Positions 18,604-27,052 of a DNA stretch of 64,000 nt are shown piece after piece. Made by a program: the position numbers and the translations under genes. The DNA is taken from positions 1-64,000 of the forward strand of contig CANNIZ010000017.1 in NCBI GenBank assembly GCA_947505245.1, in the 5' to 3' direction. Under the pieces are notes generated by a model, which worked only from the letters and a program-made list of their open reading frames with translations, was not told the origin of the DNA and ran no database searches. The stretch comes from Pseudomonadota bacterium (GTDB lineage Bacteria; Myxococcota_A; UBA796; GCA-2862545). The number at the start of each line of letters is the position of its first letter. Position 1 is the first letter of the stretch.

Positions 18604-18625
18604 CCGCTCATGGTAGCATCGCCGC

Positions 18626-19336
18626 GTGGAATCGCTCGCACGACTGGTAAGGGACCTCCCTCCCCTGTGGACCGACGAGAAGCCGGTGTCGTTCGACCCC
18701 GTACAGACCACGTTCCTGCAAAAGCTCGTGCGCAGCAAGGCCCTGTCGGCCAGCATCTCAGTGAAGAAGGAGGACTTCTTCCCGGCCATCGTGTACCTCG
18801 ACACGTTCGCCGAGCTCGTCGCGGGGCGGCCGACGTTGCTCGACGACGTCGGCGTGATCGTGTCGGACCTCGAGGCGCGCCACCCGTACCTCGACCCGGA
18901 CCTCGAGCTGCTCGTCCGATACTCGGCGATTCATGTGCAGAAGGACCTCGGCGGCGAGCGATTTTTCCGCAAGGCGACGTCGCGCGAGGTCGAGAAGCGC
19001 CGCGCCCTGAGCGACGCGAGGCCCGTCGCCGGGCCGCCCAGCGTAGACCTGTTCCACGAGGCCGTCGGGCGGCGGGTCGCCGACTGCTTTGCGACCGACG
19101 TGGTCCGGCAGGTGCTGCCCGCGGTGGGGTCGCGCAACGACCTGCGCCTCGCGCTCGTCTGTGATCAGGTGCTCGCGTGCAGCGGCCCGCCAGACGCCGA
19201 CACCACCGAGGCGATCGGACGAGGCGCGTGGTCCGAGGCGGTCCTCGGCGCGCTGCGGCCGTTCGTCGCGCTGCGGGGCGCCGAGTCGCTCGCGGCCTAC
19301 GTGGAAGCCGCGCACGCGCGCCTGGAGGGCCGGTGA
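18626..19336 (+). CDS. Hypothetical protein, first gene of kinase/MoxR-VWA operon
   Basis: 236 residues from a GTG start. No family recognised. It is a soluble, mostly alpha-helical protein without signal peptide or membrane helix; a basic patch (FFRKATSREVEKRRAL) lies near residue 115. No clear ribosome-binding site is seen. The start lies 22 bp from the divergent CotH start, so the promoter must overlap coding sequence or one of the starts is wrong. The stop overlaps the GTG of the next gene by 4 nt (GTGA), the first of a chain of overlaps linking seven genes to 26373. That coupling is the main evidence that it belongs to the same functional unit. Confidence 0.75.
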   Translation: MESLARLVRDLPPLWTDEKPVSFDPVQTTFLQKLVRSKALSASISVKKEDFFPAIVYLDTFAELVAGRPTLLDDVGVIVSDLEARHPYLDPDLELLVRYSAIHVQKDLGGERFFRKATSREVEKRRALSDARPVAGPPSVDLFHEAVGRRVADCFATDVVRQVLPAVGSRNDLRLALVCDQVLACSGPPDADTTEAIGRGAWSEAVLGALRPFVALRGAESLAAYVEAAHARLEGR

Positions 19337-19884
19337 AGCGGGCGATCTACATCGGCCGTTTCCAGGGCTTCCATCTCGGCCACCTCGACGTGTGCAAGTT
19401 CATCGACGCGGCCCCCGACATCGACGCGCTGGGCATCGTGCTCGGAAGCACGCAATACGACCGCGACCACAAGAGCCCGGTGACGCCGTGGGCGCTGAAC
19501 CCGTTCACGGTCGCCGAGCGCACCGCGATGATCGAGGCCGCGCTCGCGGGCCAGCTCACGAAGCCGTGGTCGATTCATCCGGTGCCAGACTTCCACGATT
19601 GGCCCCGTTGGCACGCGGCGGTGGTGGCGAGCGCGCCTCCGTTTCAGGTGTTGTACACGGCAGACCGTGACGAGGCCGTGTTCTTCCGTGCGCGCGGCAC
19701 CGAGGTGCGCCGGTTCCCGCGGGTGCGCGACTTCCACGCGGGCGCGATTCGCCTGTGGATGGCGAAGGGTGAACCGTGGCGGCACGCCGTCCCGGAGCCA
19801 GTCGCCGAGCTGCTCGTGGGGATCGACGCACCGGCGCGCCTGCGTGAGCTGTTCGCGCGCGACCAGGAGGTGGCGCGTGCCTGA
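19333..19884 (+). CDS. NadM-like nicotinamide-nucleotide adenylyltransferase
   Basis: 183 residues, the size of archaeal-type NMN adenylyltransferases (about 170-180). The nucleotidyltransferase signature is IGRFQGFHLGHL (residues 7-18, including His14 and His17), and the second motif, normally ISGTxIR, is HAGAIRLW (135-142). The family transfers AMP from ATP to NMN to make NAD+. Divergence in the second motif leaves the substrate open: nicotinate or another mononucleotide is possible. Translation from GTG at 19333 overlaps the previous gene by 4 nt. A housekeeping NadD is usually elsewhere, so placing this enzyme with a kinase and a MoxR-VWA pair suggests a specialised role. Confidence 0.82.
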   Translation: MKRAIYIGRFQGFHLGHLDVCKFIDAAPDIDALGIVLGSTQYDRDHKSPVTPWALNPFTVAERTAMIEAALAGQLTKPWSIHPVPDFHDWPRWHAAVVASAPPFQVLYTADRDEAVFFRARGTEVRRFPRVRDFHAGAIRLWMAKGEPWRHAVPEPVAELLVGIDAPARLRELFARDQEVARA

Positions 19885-20671
19885 TCGGTTCGGAAACCTG
19901 GAGATCCCTACGGATCGGCAGCTCGACCTCGCGTTCCTCGACGCCCCCCTTTCGTTGCCCCGCCCGCTGCCGGCCGAAGAGCACGTCGTGGCGGCGTACC
20001 TCGGCGGCCGCGTGTTCGTCCCGACCGAGGGCACCGCCGAAGGCGACCGGATCGTGGTGTACGACCTCGTTCGCGGACTCGCTCCGCTCCTGCCGGACGC
20101 GCTCGAAAGGTCGTGGCGGGACCGGTGGGTGGGCCCGCTGGGCGCCGTCGCGACGCAGGTGCGCGGGCAGGTCCCCGTTCGCGTGCTCAACGAAGTCGGC
20201 GCCATGAACGCCGCGCGTGATGCCCTGCGTGGGCGCTTGCCCGCGGAGATCCCCGACCGCCATCGCGGGTTGCCAGGCCGGCCCTGCAACACCGACGACA
20301 GCTCTTGGCTGAGGGTCGTCGGGCACGCCCGCCTGCTGCGCCTCGCTGGCAAGCTGTACGACCTGCAGACGCTCCACGAGTACGCGCAGCGGTTCGCAAA
20401 GGCCGTTGATCCCGACGTCATGGCCAAGCTCGCGGCGCTGCCGCTCGACGCCGCTCCAGAGCGCCACCTCGAGGTGATCGCGCAGAACCTCGAAAAGGTG
20501 CACCCGAAGGCGCGCTCACCGTTGCGCAACAAGTTGGACACCACCCGCGTAGTCGTTGGTGGGGTGACGTTGTTGCCGATCTTCCTCGGTCCAATCGGCG
20601 CGCTGTTCGACCGCTACGCGGAGCGGCTCGGGAACACGATTCGCCTCGACGTGCTGGGGCCCGGCGCGTGA
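19877..20671 (+). CDS. Hypothetical protein in the same operon
   Basis: 264 residues from GTG at 19877, with GGAGG just upstream and an 8-nt overlap with the NadM-like gene. No family recognised. The C-terminal third (ERHLEVIAQNLEKVHPKARSPLRN...VVVGGVTLLPIFLGPIGALFDRYAERLGNTIRLDVLG) is helical, with one moderately hydrophobic stretch (about residues 225-242) that could be buried or membrane-associated. The central part contains a Cys-containing loop GRPCNTDDSSW. It is followed by the kinase with a GTGA overlap. Confidence 0.72.
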   Translation: MPDRFGNLEIPTDRQLDLAFLDAPLSLPRPLPAEEHVVAAYLGGRVFVPTEGTAEGDRIVVYDLVRGLAPLLPDALERSWRDRWVGPLGAVATQVRGQVPVRVLNEVGAMNAARDALRGRLPAEIPDRHRGLPGRPCNTDDSSWLRVVGHARLLRLAGKLYDLQTLHEYAQRFAKAVDPDVMAKLAALPLDAAPERHLEVIAQNLEKVHPKARSPLRNKLDTTRVVVGGVTLLPIFLGPIGALFDRYAERLGNTIRLDVLGPGA

Positions 20672-21930
20672 TCGAGCCCGAGGTCGACCTCCTCATCGTC
20701 GGGCGTCGGTTCGAAGAGGCCGCGCGCCTCACACGCGACGAATCCACACGCCGCGACCTGCTCGAACTCGGCCTCCTGTGGGGGCGGTACGCGCTGGTGA
20801 AGGAGCTCCGGGAGCGGTTGCCCGGGGTGGTCGACGACGCGGCGTGGGTGCGATTCCTGTACAACCGCGCGCTGCCGATGGTGCCGTGGCGGCGCTCGGG
20901 CGCGGTGGCGCGCGTCGATCGCGACGTGCTCGGAGCGATCGCGGCGGACCTCGGCATCTCGCTCGGCGCCGCCGCGACCCTGGCCGGCCAGGCGCTCGCC
21001 GACGCAAAGACGCGCAACCTTGGAAAGGTTCACGACCTCGCGTCAATCGGCGGCGCGGCGGACCTCGTGGAGGCTGTCCACCGCGCGATCGCGCAGCGGG
21101 AGCGGTATGCGCGCGCCACCCTCGACGTCCGAGTCCGCGAGCGCCTGTACAGCCGGGGCGCGGACCACGTCGAGCTGCTGCAGCGCGGCGACACCGACGA
21201 AGACGATCCGAAGGTCGCGTGGCTGTGGCGCGCGGATCGCCGCGGCCAGCCGGTGGTGTTCAAGGAGCACCTCGCCCACCCGACGAATTGGTCGCGACTC
21301 GACGGCGGCAACGACGAGCCCGGGCTCCTCGCGTCGGTGCGGCACCCGAACGTGGTCAAGGTCTTGGAGCGCGGCGGGTTCGAGGGCAACCCTTCGTTCG
21401 TGATGGACTTCGTCGCCGGCGCGCGACCGCCGACGGCCGCGGAGGGGATGGCGGTCGGGCGCGACGTCGCGAGCGCGCTCACCGAGCTTCACCATCGCGG
21501 CATCGTCGTGTTCGACGTCAAGCCAGACAACGTCCTGTGGGACGGACAACGCGCCGTGCTGATCGACCTCGGCTTCGCCCAGCGCGTCACCGCCGAGGAG
21601 CCCGTAGCAGCCACGCTTCAAGGCTCGCCGCGCGGCGTACCGCCCGAGGTGTTGCGTCGGTGGCGCGGAGGCAAGCCCGTGGACGTGTTCCAGCTCGGCC
21701 TCGCGCTGTTCACCTGGCTCACCGGGGAACACGCGTTCGCCGATCCCGCCGTCTCGGACGACGAACCCGACGCCCGACTGCACTACGCCCGCGCGATCCT
21801 GCACGGCGCTCCGCGGCTTGATCGGCTCGAACCCGCCCACCGCGCGCTCGTGGGCGCGATGCTCGATCCGTGGCCCGACGCGCGCCCGACCGCCTCCGAA
21901 CTGTTCACACATCTGCTGGAGCACGCGTGA
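20668..21930 (+). CDS. Eukaryotic-type Ser/Thr protein kinase with N-terminal extension
   Basis: 420 residues. The first 165 form an alpha-helical domain of unknown family. Residues 170-420 are a protein kinase: VVFKEHL supplies the beta3 lysine (Lys199), the catalytic loop is FDVKPDNVL (Asp283, Lys285, Asn288), and the metal-binding Asp is in LIDLGFA (Asp300). Two canonical positions differ: the HRD arginine is Phe282 and DFG reads DLG. The glycine-rich loop is not obvious. Conserved SPRGVPPEVLRRW and DVFQLGLALFTWLTG regions suggest an intact fold. No membrane helix, so it is cytoplasmic, unlike the kinase at 40442-43606. Likely partners are the unknown proteins and MoxR/VWA proteins encoded on either side, inferred from translational coupling. 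Confidence 0.85.
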   Translation: MIEPEVDLLIVGRRFEEAARLTRDESTRRDLLELGLLWGRYALVKELRERLPGVVDDAAWVRFLYNRALPMVPWRRSGAVARVDRDVLGAIAADLGISLGAAATLAGQALADAKTRNLGKVHDLASIGGAADLVEAVHRAIAQRERYARATLDVRVRERLYSRGADHVELLQRGDTDEDDPKVAWLWRADRRGQPVVFKEHLAHPTNWSRLDGGNDEPGLLASVRHPNVVKVLERGGFEGNPSFVMDFVAGARPPTAAEGMAVGRDVASALTELHHRGIVVFDVKPDNVLWDGQRAVLIDLGFAQRVTAEEPVAATLQGSPRGVPPEVLRRWRGGKPVDVFQLGLALFTWLTGEHAFADPAVSDDEPDARLHYARAILHGAPRLDRLEPAHRALVGAMLDPWPDARPTASELFTHLLEHA

Positions 21931-22991
21931 TCCCCGCGGTCGTGTGTACCCTCGGCACCACCACGGATGACCCCGACGTGCTCGCGGGGATGGCCGCCGC
22001 CGGCATGGGCCTCGCGCGCATCAACACCGCGTATGTCGGTACGGACGACATCGCGCGGCGGCTCGAACTGCTCGCGGCGACGGGCGTTCCCGCGCTGCTC
22101 GATCTGAAGGGGCGGCAGCTCAGAGTGGACTGCACCACCGTTCGCGTGATCGATGGAGTGTCGGTGGAACGGCCCGTGCGCTACCCGATCGCGGTCGGCG
22201 ACGTGATCGCGGTCGGGTTCGCGACCGGACCTGTGCGCTTCAATCACGTGTTCGGTCAGGACTTGTCCCCGGGGGACACGGTGCTGTTCGACAACGGCAC
22301 GATCCGAACCACGGTGATCGACCCGTCGGAGCGCGGCCTCGCGGACCCTCCAAACGCGGTGCTCCTGGTGGTCGAAGACGCAGGAGGCGGAAAGATGACG
22401 CCGGGCATGGGCGCCAACGTGCCGGGCAAGCGCCTGAACGTGCCGTGCCTGACCGACCGCGACCGCGCCGCGATCACCGTCGGCGTCGCCTACGACGTCG
22501 CGTGGTACGCGCTGTCGTTCGTGCAGCACGGCGACGATCTCGCGACACTTCACGAGGTGCTGCTCACCCACGGCGACGCGCGCAGCGGCCTCGTCGCGAA
22601 GATCGAGGACGCCGTCGGAATCGACGGACTCGACGGGATCTGCGCGGCGGCGCACGCGATCGGACGCCCGTTCGCGGTGATGGTGGGTCGCGGCGATCTT
22701 TTCGTCGAGCTCGGTCCGCTCGGCTTGTACGACGCCCAGCGGCGCATCGTCGAGGCCTGTGTGCGCAATCGGGTGCCCGCGATGGTCGCCACCGGACTGC
22801 TGGCATCCATGACCGACAGCCCGCAGCCCACCCGCGCCGAAGTGTGTGACGCGGCAGGTGCGCTCGCGATGGGGGCCGTGAGCCTGATGTTGTCGGACGA
22901 GACGTCGAACAGCCGACACCCGGTGGAGGCGACGAAGGTGCTGGCCGCCGTCGCGCGTCGCTACGGCCTCCTTCCGGTTATGAGCCTCTGA
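21927..22991 (+). CDS. Short pyruvate-kinase-like protein
   Basis: 354 residues against about 470-480 for pyruvate kinase. Present: the N-terminal strand VVCTLGTTT, GMGLARINTA (conserved Arg), DLKGRQLRV, a reduced B domain, GKRLNVPCLTDRD, the catalytic-lysine motif VAKIEDAVGIDGLDGI, the metal site MVGRGDLFVELG, and MVATGLLASM followed by a PTRAEVCDAAGAL segment and MLSDETSNSRHPVEA. Missing: the whole C-terminal regulatory domain that binds fructose 1,6-bisphosphate or AMP. The metal and catalytic residues look intact, so it may act on phosphoenolpyruvate or a related phosphoester without allosteric control. GTG at 21927 overlaps the kinase stop; the stop shares one base with the ATG of the MoxR gene. 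Confidence 0.85.
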   Translation: MIPAVVCTLGTTTDDPDVLAGMAAAGMGLARINTAYVGTDDIARRLELLAATGVPALLDLKGRQLRVDCTTVRVIDGVSVERPVRYPIAVGDVIAVGFATGPVRFNHVFGQDLSPGDTVLFDNGTIRTTVIDPSERGLADPPNAVLLVVEDAGGGKMTPGMGANVPGKRLNVPCLTDRDRAAITVGVAYDVAWYALSFVQHGDDLATLHEVLLTHGDARSGLVAKIEDAVGIDGLDGICAAAHAIGRPFAVMVGRGDLFVELGPLGLYDAQRRIVEACVRNRVPAMVATGLLASMTDSPQPTRAEVCDAAGALAMGAVSLMLSDETSNSRHPVEATKVLAAVARRYGLLPVMSL

Positions 22992-25051
22992 TGGCGCGCT
23001 GGGAAGACATCACCGGGGTGACGAGCACAGCGGACGGGCAGCCGCGGCTGCCAAACCGACCCGACGTCGTCGCGAAGGCACTGGCGCGGGCCCTCAAAGG
23101 CGGCGTGCTCTCGGCCATCGCTTCGGACGTGATCGCGGAGACCGGTGACGACGCGGCCCGCGTGTATGGACTGCTCGGCTGGTTGCCGGTGTCGCGCGTG
23201 GCGGCCTGGGACCCGGCCGATGGCGGCCTGTGGCTGCACCCGTGCACCGATCTCGTCGACCTCTCCGTGCGGTACGCCGCTTGGGTCGGCTCGCAGCCGA
23301 TCGAACCTGGCCAACTCGAAGCCGTGAAGCTGTACGCCCGCGCGGTCGTCGAGGAGGCCGTGAAGATCGGGCCGGTCGCCCCCGGCGAGAAGCGCGCGCC
23401 GCCCGCGCCGCCGCCGATCAACGCCGCTCCCGCGCGCGAGGCGCCGCTCGTGGACGCCGCGATCACCGCGCGGCTGAGCGCGTTGCTCGGCGCCGTCGAC
23501 GCGGCGTTCCTGGAGCGTCGCCGGCACGCGCGGTGGGCGTTGTTGGCGCTCATCTCGGGCCACCACGTCCTGCTCCTCGGGCCGCCAGGCACCGGAAAGA
23601 GCCTGCTGGCGCGCGGGCTGTGCGCGTGTTTCGCCGACGGCGACGGCGAGTCGCGGTACTTCGAGTACCTGCTGTCCCGGTTCACGCACCCCGACGAGCT
23701 GTTCGGGCCCGTGAGCATCCCAGGGTTGAAGGCCGAAGATTACCGCCGGCTGACCACAGGTTTCCTGCCCACCGCCCACGTCGCGTTCCTCGACGAGGTG
23801 TTCAAGGCGAACTCGGCGATCCTGAACAGCCTGCTCACGCTCGTGAACGAGCGCGTGTTCCACCACGGGCGCCATCGCGATGACGTGCCGCTCGTCGGTC
23901 TGATCGGGGCTTCCAACGAGCTGCCCGACGCGGACGCCGGACTGTCGGCCCTGTACGACCGCTTCCTCGTGCGCATGCCCGTGCCGCCGATCGGCGACGA
24001 GCAGGACTTCCTGCGCATGGCCGCCGGGAAGCTGGAGCCGATCGCAGTTCCCACAGAGGCACGCGTCCGCCTCGCCGAGCTCGCGGCGATCCGCGCAGGC
24101 GCCGAACAGGTCGAGGTCCCCGAAGACGTGCAGGTAGCGCTCGCAGGGCTGTGGCGGCGCGCGAACGCGCAGGAGTGGGGCGTCTCCGATCGGCGCTGGC
24201 GGCACGCGGTTCAGCTGCTGAAGGTCGCCGTCGCGACGGACGGTCGGCGCCGGGTGGCTCCGCTCGACCTGCTGCTCCTCGAGCCGGTCCTCGCGCCCGG
24301 CCCCGATCGCACCGCCGAAGTCCGCGACGCGATCTTCGAGCACCTTGGTGCGCGCGCGGTCCCCGCGCACGATCTCCGCGCGCAGTGGACGCTGCTCCAC
24401 GCCGATCGCGTCGCACCCGCCGCCGGAGAGCCTCCCCCGGCGCCGGCCCCGACGCGCCGCCTCGCGTGGCCGGAGCGACTCGCACGCAGGCAGGCCTCGG
24501 TGCGCCGCCTGCTCGTCCACCACGGCGAAGCCGTCGATCGGCTCGGCACGGATCGGCAGCGGCTCGAGGCGACGGGCGGCTTTCACCTGTGGCTCGATCG
24601 CCTGCCTCCGCAGCTGCTCACCGCCCACATCGAGGCCGCGCGGGATCTCGCGCGCGTGCTCGAACTGCTCGACCAGTACGGCACCGCGGTGACAGACGCC
24701 GGGAAGGCTGCCACAGCCCTGCTCACATCGCTCCCGCAGGGGTCGCGGCGGATGTACGCGAGCGACGCCGTGTGCACGATTCACGTCGTGGACGCCGAGC
24801 TCGCCGTCGGAATCGCGTTGACCGGCGAGGTCATCCCACCGGGCGCGCCGGACGCCCGCGGCGGCGGCCAGGGGCCGGTGCTGCAGGTCGGGGCGACGCG
24901 GTTCCTGGACTGGGTGGACGGCACCGTTTCGACCGACGCGCTCACGTCGAAAATGCCCGCGTGGGCCGGCCGCCAGGCGGGCGCCGCGTTGGAGCAGGTG
25001 CGTCGCCACCTCGGAAACGACGCGATCCCGCGACCGCCCGAGCTCCCGTGA
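22991..25051 (+). CDS. MoxR/RavA-family AAA+ ATPase
   Basis: 686 residues. An N-terminal region of about 165 residues with no family assignment and a Pro/Ala linker precedes the AAA+ module (residues 170-400): Walker A GPPGTGKS (197-204), Walker B VAFLDEVFKA (Asp268, Glu269) followed by NSLLTLVNERVFHHG, then sensor ASNELPDAD and the YDRFLVRMPV segment characteristic of RavA. The C-terminal 280 residues include a helical lid and a beta-rich segment. MoxR ATPases act with a VWA-domain protein as chaperones that insert cofactors or remodel complexes; RavA works with ViaA. The VWA partner is the next gene, overlapping by 4 nt. The ATG shares one base with the preceding stop. Confidence 0.9.
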   Translation: MARWEDITGVTSTADGQPRLPNRPDVVAKALARALKGGVLSAIASDVIAETGDDAARVYGLLGWLPVSRVAAWDPADGGLWLHPCTDLVDLSVRYAAWVGSQPIEPGQLEAVKLYARAVVEEAVKIGPVAPGEKRAPPAPPPINAAPAREAPLVDAAITARLSALLGAVDAAFLERRRHARWALLALISGHHVLLLGPPGTGKSLLARGLCACFADGDGESRYFEYLLSRFTHPDELFGPVSIPGLKAEDYRRLTTGFLPTAHVAFLDEVFKANSAILNSLLTLVNERVFHHGRHRDDVPLVGLIGASNELPDADAGLSALYDRFLVRMPVPPIGDEQDFLRMAAGKLEPIAVPTEARVRLAELAAIRAGAEQVEVPEDVQVALAGLWRRANAQEWGVSDRRWRHAVQLLKVAVATDGRRRVAPLDLLLLEPVLAPGPDRTAEVRDAIFEHLGARAVPAHDLRAQWTLLHADRVAPAAGEPPPAPAPTRRLAWPERLARRQASVRRLLVHHGEAVDRLGTDRQRLEATGGFHLWLDRLPPQLLTAHIEAARDLARVLELLDQYGTAVTDAGKAATALLTSLPQGSRRMYASDAVCTIHVVDAELAVGIALTGEVIPPGAPDARGGGQGPVLQVGATRFLDWVDGTVSTDALTSKMPAWAGRQAGAALEQVRRHLGNDAIPRPPELP

Positions 25052-26373
25052 ACGCCGCCGGGCACCCCGCCCTGCACGCGATCGCCGAGTCGGACGTGGA
25101 CGAGGTCCGCATGGCGGCGTTCGCCACCGAGCTCGCTTCCCACCTGCTCGGCGATGACTCCGAGCTGTCGCCTCTCGGGCGCGTCGTCGTTCGGGTCGCC
25201 CGACGCGAACTCGTCGACGCACGCGCGCTGTGTGACGGTCGGCCGCTGCTCGCCGTGGAGGCTGCGGTGCGCGCGACCGTCGCGTTGTGGCCCTACCTGC
25301 GGACGCTCGAGCCGCCTCCTCCGCAGCCGCCCGAGGAGTCCCCGCGCGAAGAAGCGGCCGAGGAAGACGCGTCCTCCGGCGGCGCCACCGCAGGGAACGA
25401 GGGCGCCGGTGACGACGGGTCCGACACCGACGCAGAAGACGACCTCCGCAAAGCCGCGTCGGCCGCCGTCGATGGCGCCCTGAAGGCGGATCAGACGATG
25501 CGTCAGGTCGAGCGTCTGCTGCCCGGCATCGGGTGGTCGATGGCGCCCGGTGTCCTCGAAGATCAGCTGCTGGACGGCCTCGAGGCGATGGCCCAGCTTG
25601 CTCAGCGCCTCCCGGATCTTGTGCGCATCGCGGATCTGCTCGGTCGTATGGAGTCGTCTGCGCGCAGGGCGGGCGCCGAGTTCGGCGGCAGCGAAGAGGT
25701 CGCGGGCGTAAACTTCGGCGGCTCGATCGCGGACGCGCTGCCCGCCGAGCTCGGCCTGCTCGGAGACGACGACGTCGAAGACCTGTTCTACCAGCGCCTC
25801 GTCGAGCACCGCCTGCTCTCGCTCGAGCTCGTCGGGGCAGGCCTGGACGGCTCCTCAGCGGCGGACACCAAGGGGCCCGTGATCCTTGCGATCGACACCT
25901 CCGGCTCGATGGTCGGTACGCCTGAGATGCTCGCGAAGGCGTTCGTGCTCGCGATCGCGCGCCGCGTCGTTTCACAGGGGCGAACAGCGCACCTGCTGCT
26001 GTTCGGAGGTCCCGGCGAGACGAGCGAGATCCGCATCTCCCGCGGCTCGGCGGCGGCGAAGGGGATCGTGGAGTTCCTCGGCCGCGCGTTCGGCGCCGGC
26101 ACAGACTTCGACACGCCGCTGCTCCGCGCGGTGGCGCTGCTCGGCGAGCGTCACCTCGAGAAGGCCGACGTCGTCGTCGTGACCGACGGGCTCGGCTACG
26201 CGAACCCCGATGTCGTGGCGGCCGTAGACGGCGTCAAACGCGACGGCGTGAAGTTTCATGCGGTGGTGCTCGGGGCGATGAGCGTGGACGGCGTGCGACC
26301 CTTCGCCGACCACGTGTGGTCCATCGACGCGGACGCGCTTGAAAGCGCAGGCGACCTGTTGGTACGGCTTTGA
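25048..26373 (+). CDS. VWA-domain protein, ViaA-like partner of the MoxR ATPase
   Basis: 441 residues from GTG at 25048, overlapping the MoxR stop by 4 nt. The N-terminal 90 residues are helical, residues 90-135 are an acidic Glu/Asp/Pro-rich linker, and residues 135-270 are helical. Residues 275-441 are a von Willebrand A domain with a complete metal-ion-dependent adhesion site: DTSGSM (Asp283, Ser285, Ser287), the Thr in GTDFDTPL, and the VVVTDG strand. This is the organisation of ViaA-type partners of RavA. The long open frame upstream to 24151 is out-of-frame MoxR sequence. It closes the run of overlapping genes; the next gene starts 10 nt later with its own ribosome-binding site. Confidence 0.88.
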   Translation: MNAAGHPALHAIAESDVDEVRMAAFATELASHLLGDDSELSPLGRVVVRVARRELVDARALCDGRPLLAVEAAVRATVALWPYLRTLEPPPPQPPEESPREEAAEEDASSGGATAGNEGAGDDGSDTDAEDDLRKAASAAVDGALKADQTMRQVERLLPGIGWSMAPGVLEDQLLDGLEAMAQLAQRLPDLVRIADLLGRMESSARRAGAEFGGSEEVAGVNFGGSIADALPAELGLLGDDDVEDLFYQRLVEHRLLSLELVGAGLDGSSAADTKGPVILAIDTSGSMVGTPEMLAKAFVLAIARRVVSQGRTAHLLLFGGPGETSEIRISRGSAAAKGIVEFLGRAFGAGTDFDTPLLRAVALLGERHLEKADVVVVTDGLGYANPDVVAAVDGVKRDGVKFHAVVLGAMSVDGVRPFADHVWSIDADALESAGDLLVRL

Positions 26374-26383
26374 CGGAGGAATC

Positions 26384-27052
26384 ATGCGCGTTGTCGTGAC
26401 CCTGGCCTTGGGCATCGTGATCGGCGTCGCCATCGGCGCGGTCCCCGCTGAGAATTGGTCCTCGACGGTGAAGAGCCATGAGGGCGATCAGGCGCCACCG
26501 GACTGCCCACGAAACGACTTCTCGGGCGTGGTCGGGAACATGCTCGAGGACGCCGGACGCCGGAACGAGCCCGCAGCCGCGCTCCCACCGGAGCCGGGCG
26601 AGCCTGCGGTCGCGGCGCCGGAGGTGCCTCCCGTCCCCGGCGAGACCGATGCAAAGGTCGATATCGAGCAGGAGGTGAGCGCCGCAAAGATCGCCCTCGA
26701 GGCGCGGCGCACCCAGTCGCGCGCCGCGTTGATCGAGGACGCGGGCCTCGACGAGAAGCAGATCGTAGCGTTCGACGAAGCGACCGCTGCGATGAACGCC
26801 GAGCTGTTGGCGCTCACCGGAGACCTCGTCACGGACGTGCAGGAGAACGGCCCACCCTCGCGCCGCGACAGCATGCAGTACGCGGCTGAGGCGCTCGACG
26901 TCATGATCTCAGCTGAAGACCGGATGAATGCGGTGCTCGACGATGACCAGCGCGCGGACGCCGCCGCCGAGTCGCTCGACCCGCTGAGCTACGTGGACCC
27001 CGCGATCGTCGACCACATTCGAGAGTTGCGTTCGCTCGCGGAGAAACGTTGA
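26384..27052 (+). CDS. Membrane-anchored helical protein
   Basis: 222 residues from ATG at 26384, with GGAGGA 6 nt upstream. One N-terminal membrane helix (residues 2-21) is followed by a Pro/Ala/Glu-rich linker (50-90) and a helical, acidic C-terminal domain. No family recognised; the size and layout resemble periplasmic heteropolymer-like or stress-sensor subunits, but no motif supports that. It is the first gene after the seven-gene block and overlaps the ABC permease start by 4 nt (TTGA), so it probably belongs with the ABC transporter that follows. Confidence 0.75.
   Translation: MRVVVTLALGIVIGVAIGAVPAENWSSTVKSHEGDQAPPDCPRNDFSGVVGNMLEDAGRRNEPAAALPPEPGEPAVAAPEVPPVPGETDAKVDIEQEVSAAKIALEARRTQSRAALIEDAGLDEKQIVAFDEATAAMNAELLALTGDLVTDVQENGPPSRRDSMQYAAEALDVMISAEDRMNAVLDDDQRADAAAESLDPLSYVDPAIVDHIRELRSLAEKR

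Noticed and set aside
22961-25975. 1004-codon minus-strand open frame across the MoxR and VWA genes
   Set aside because: Spans two recognised genes antisense and consists mostly of Arg/Pro/Ser runs.
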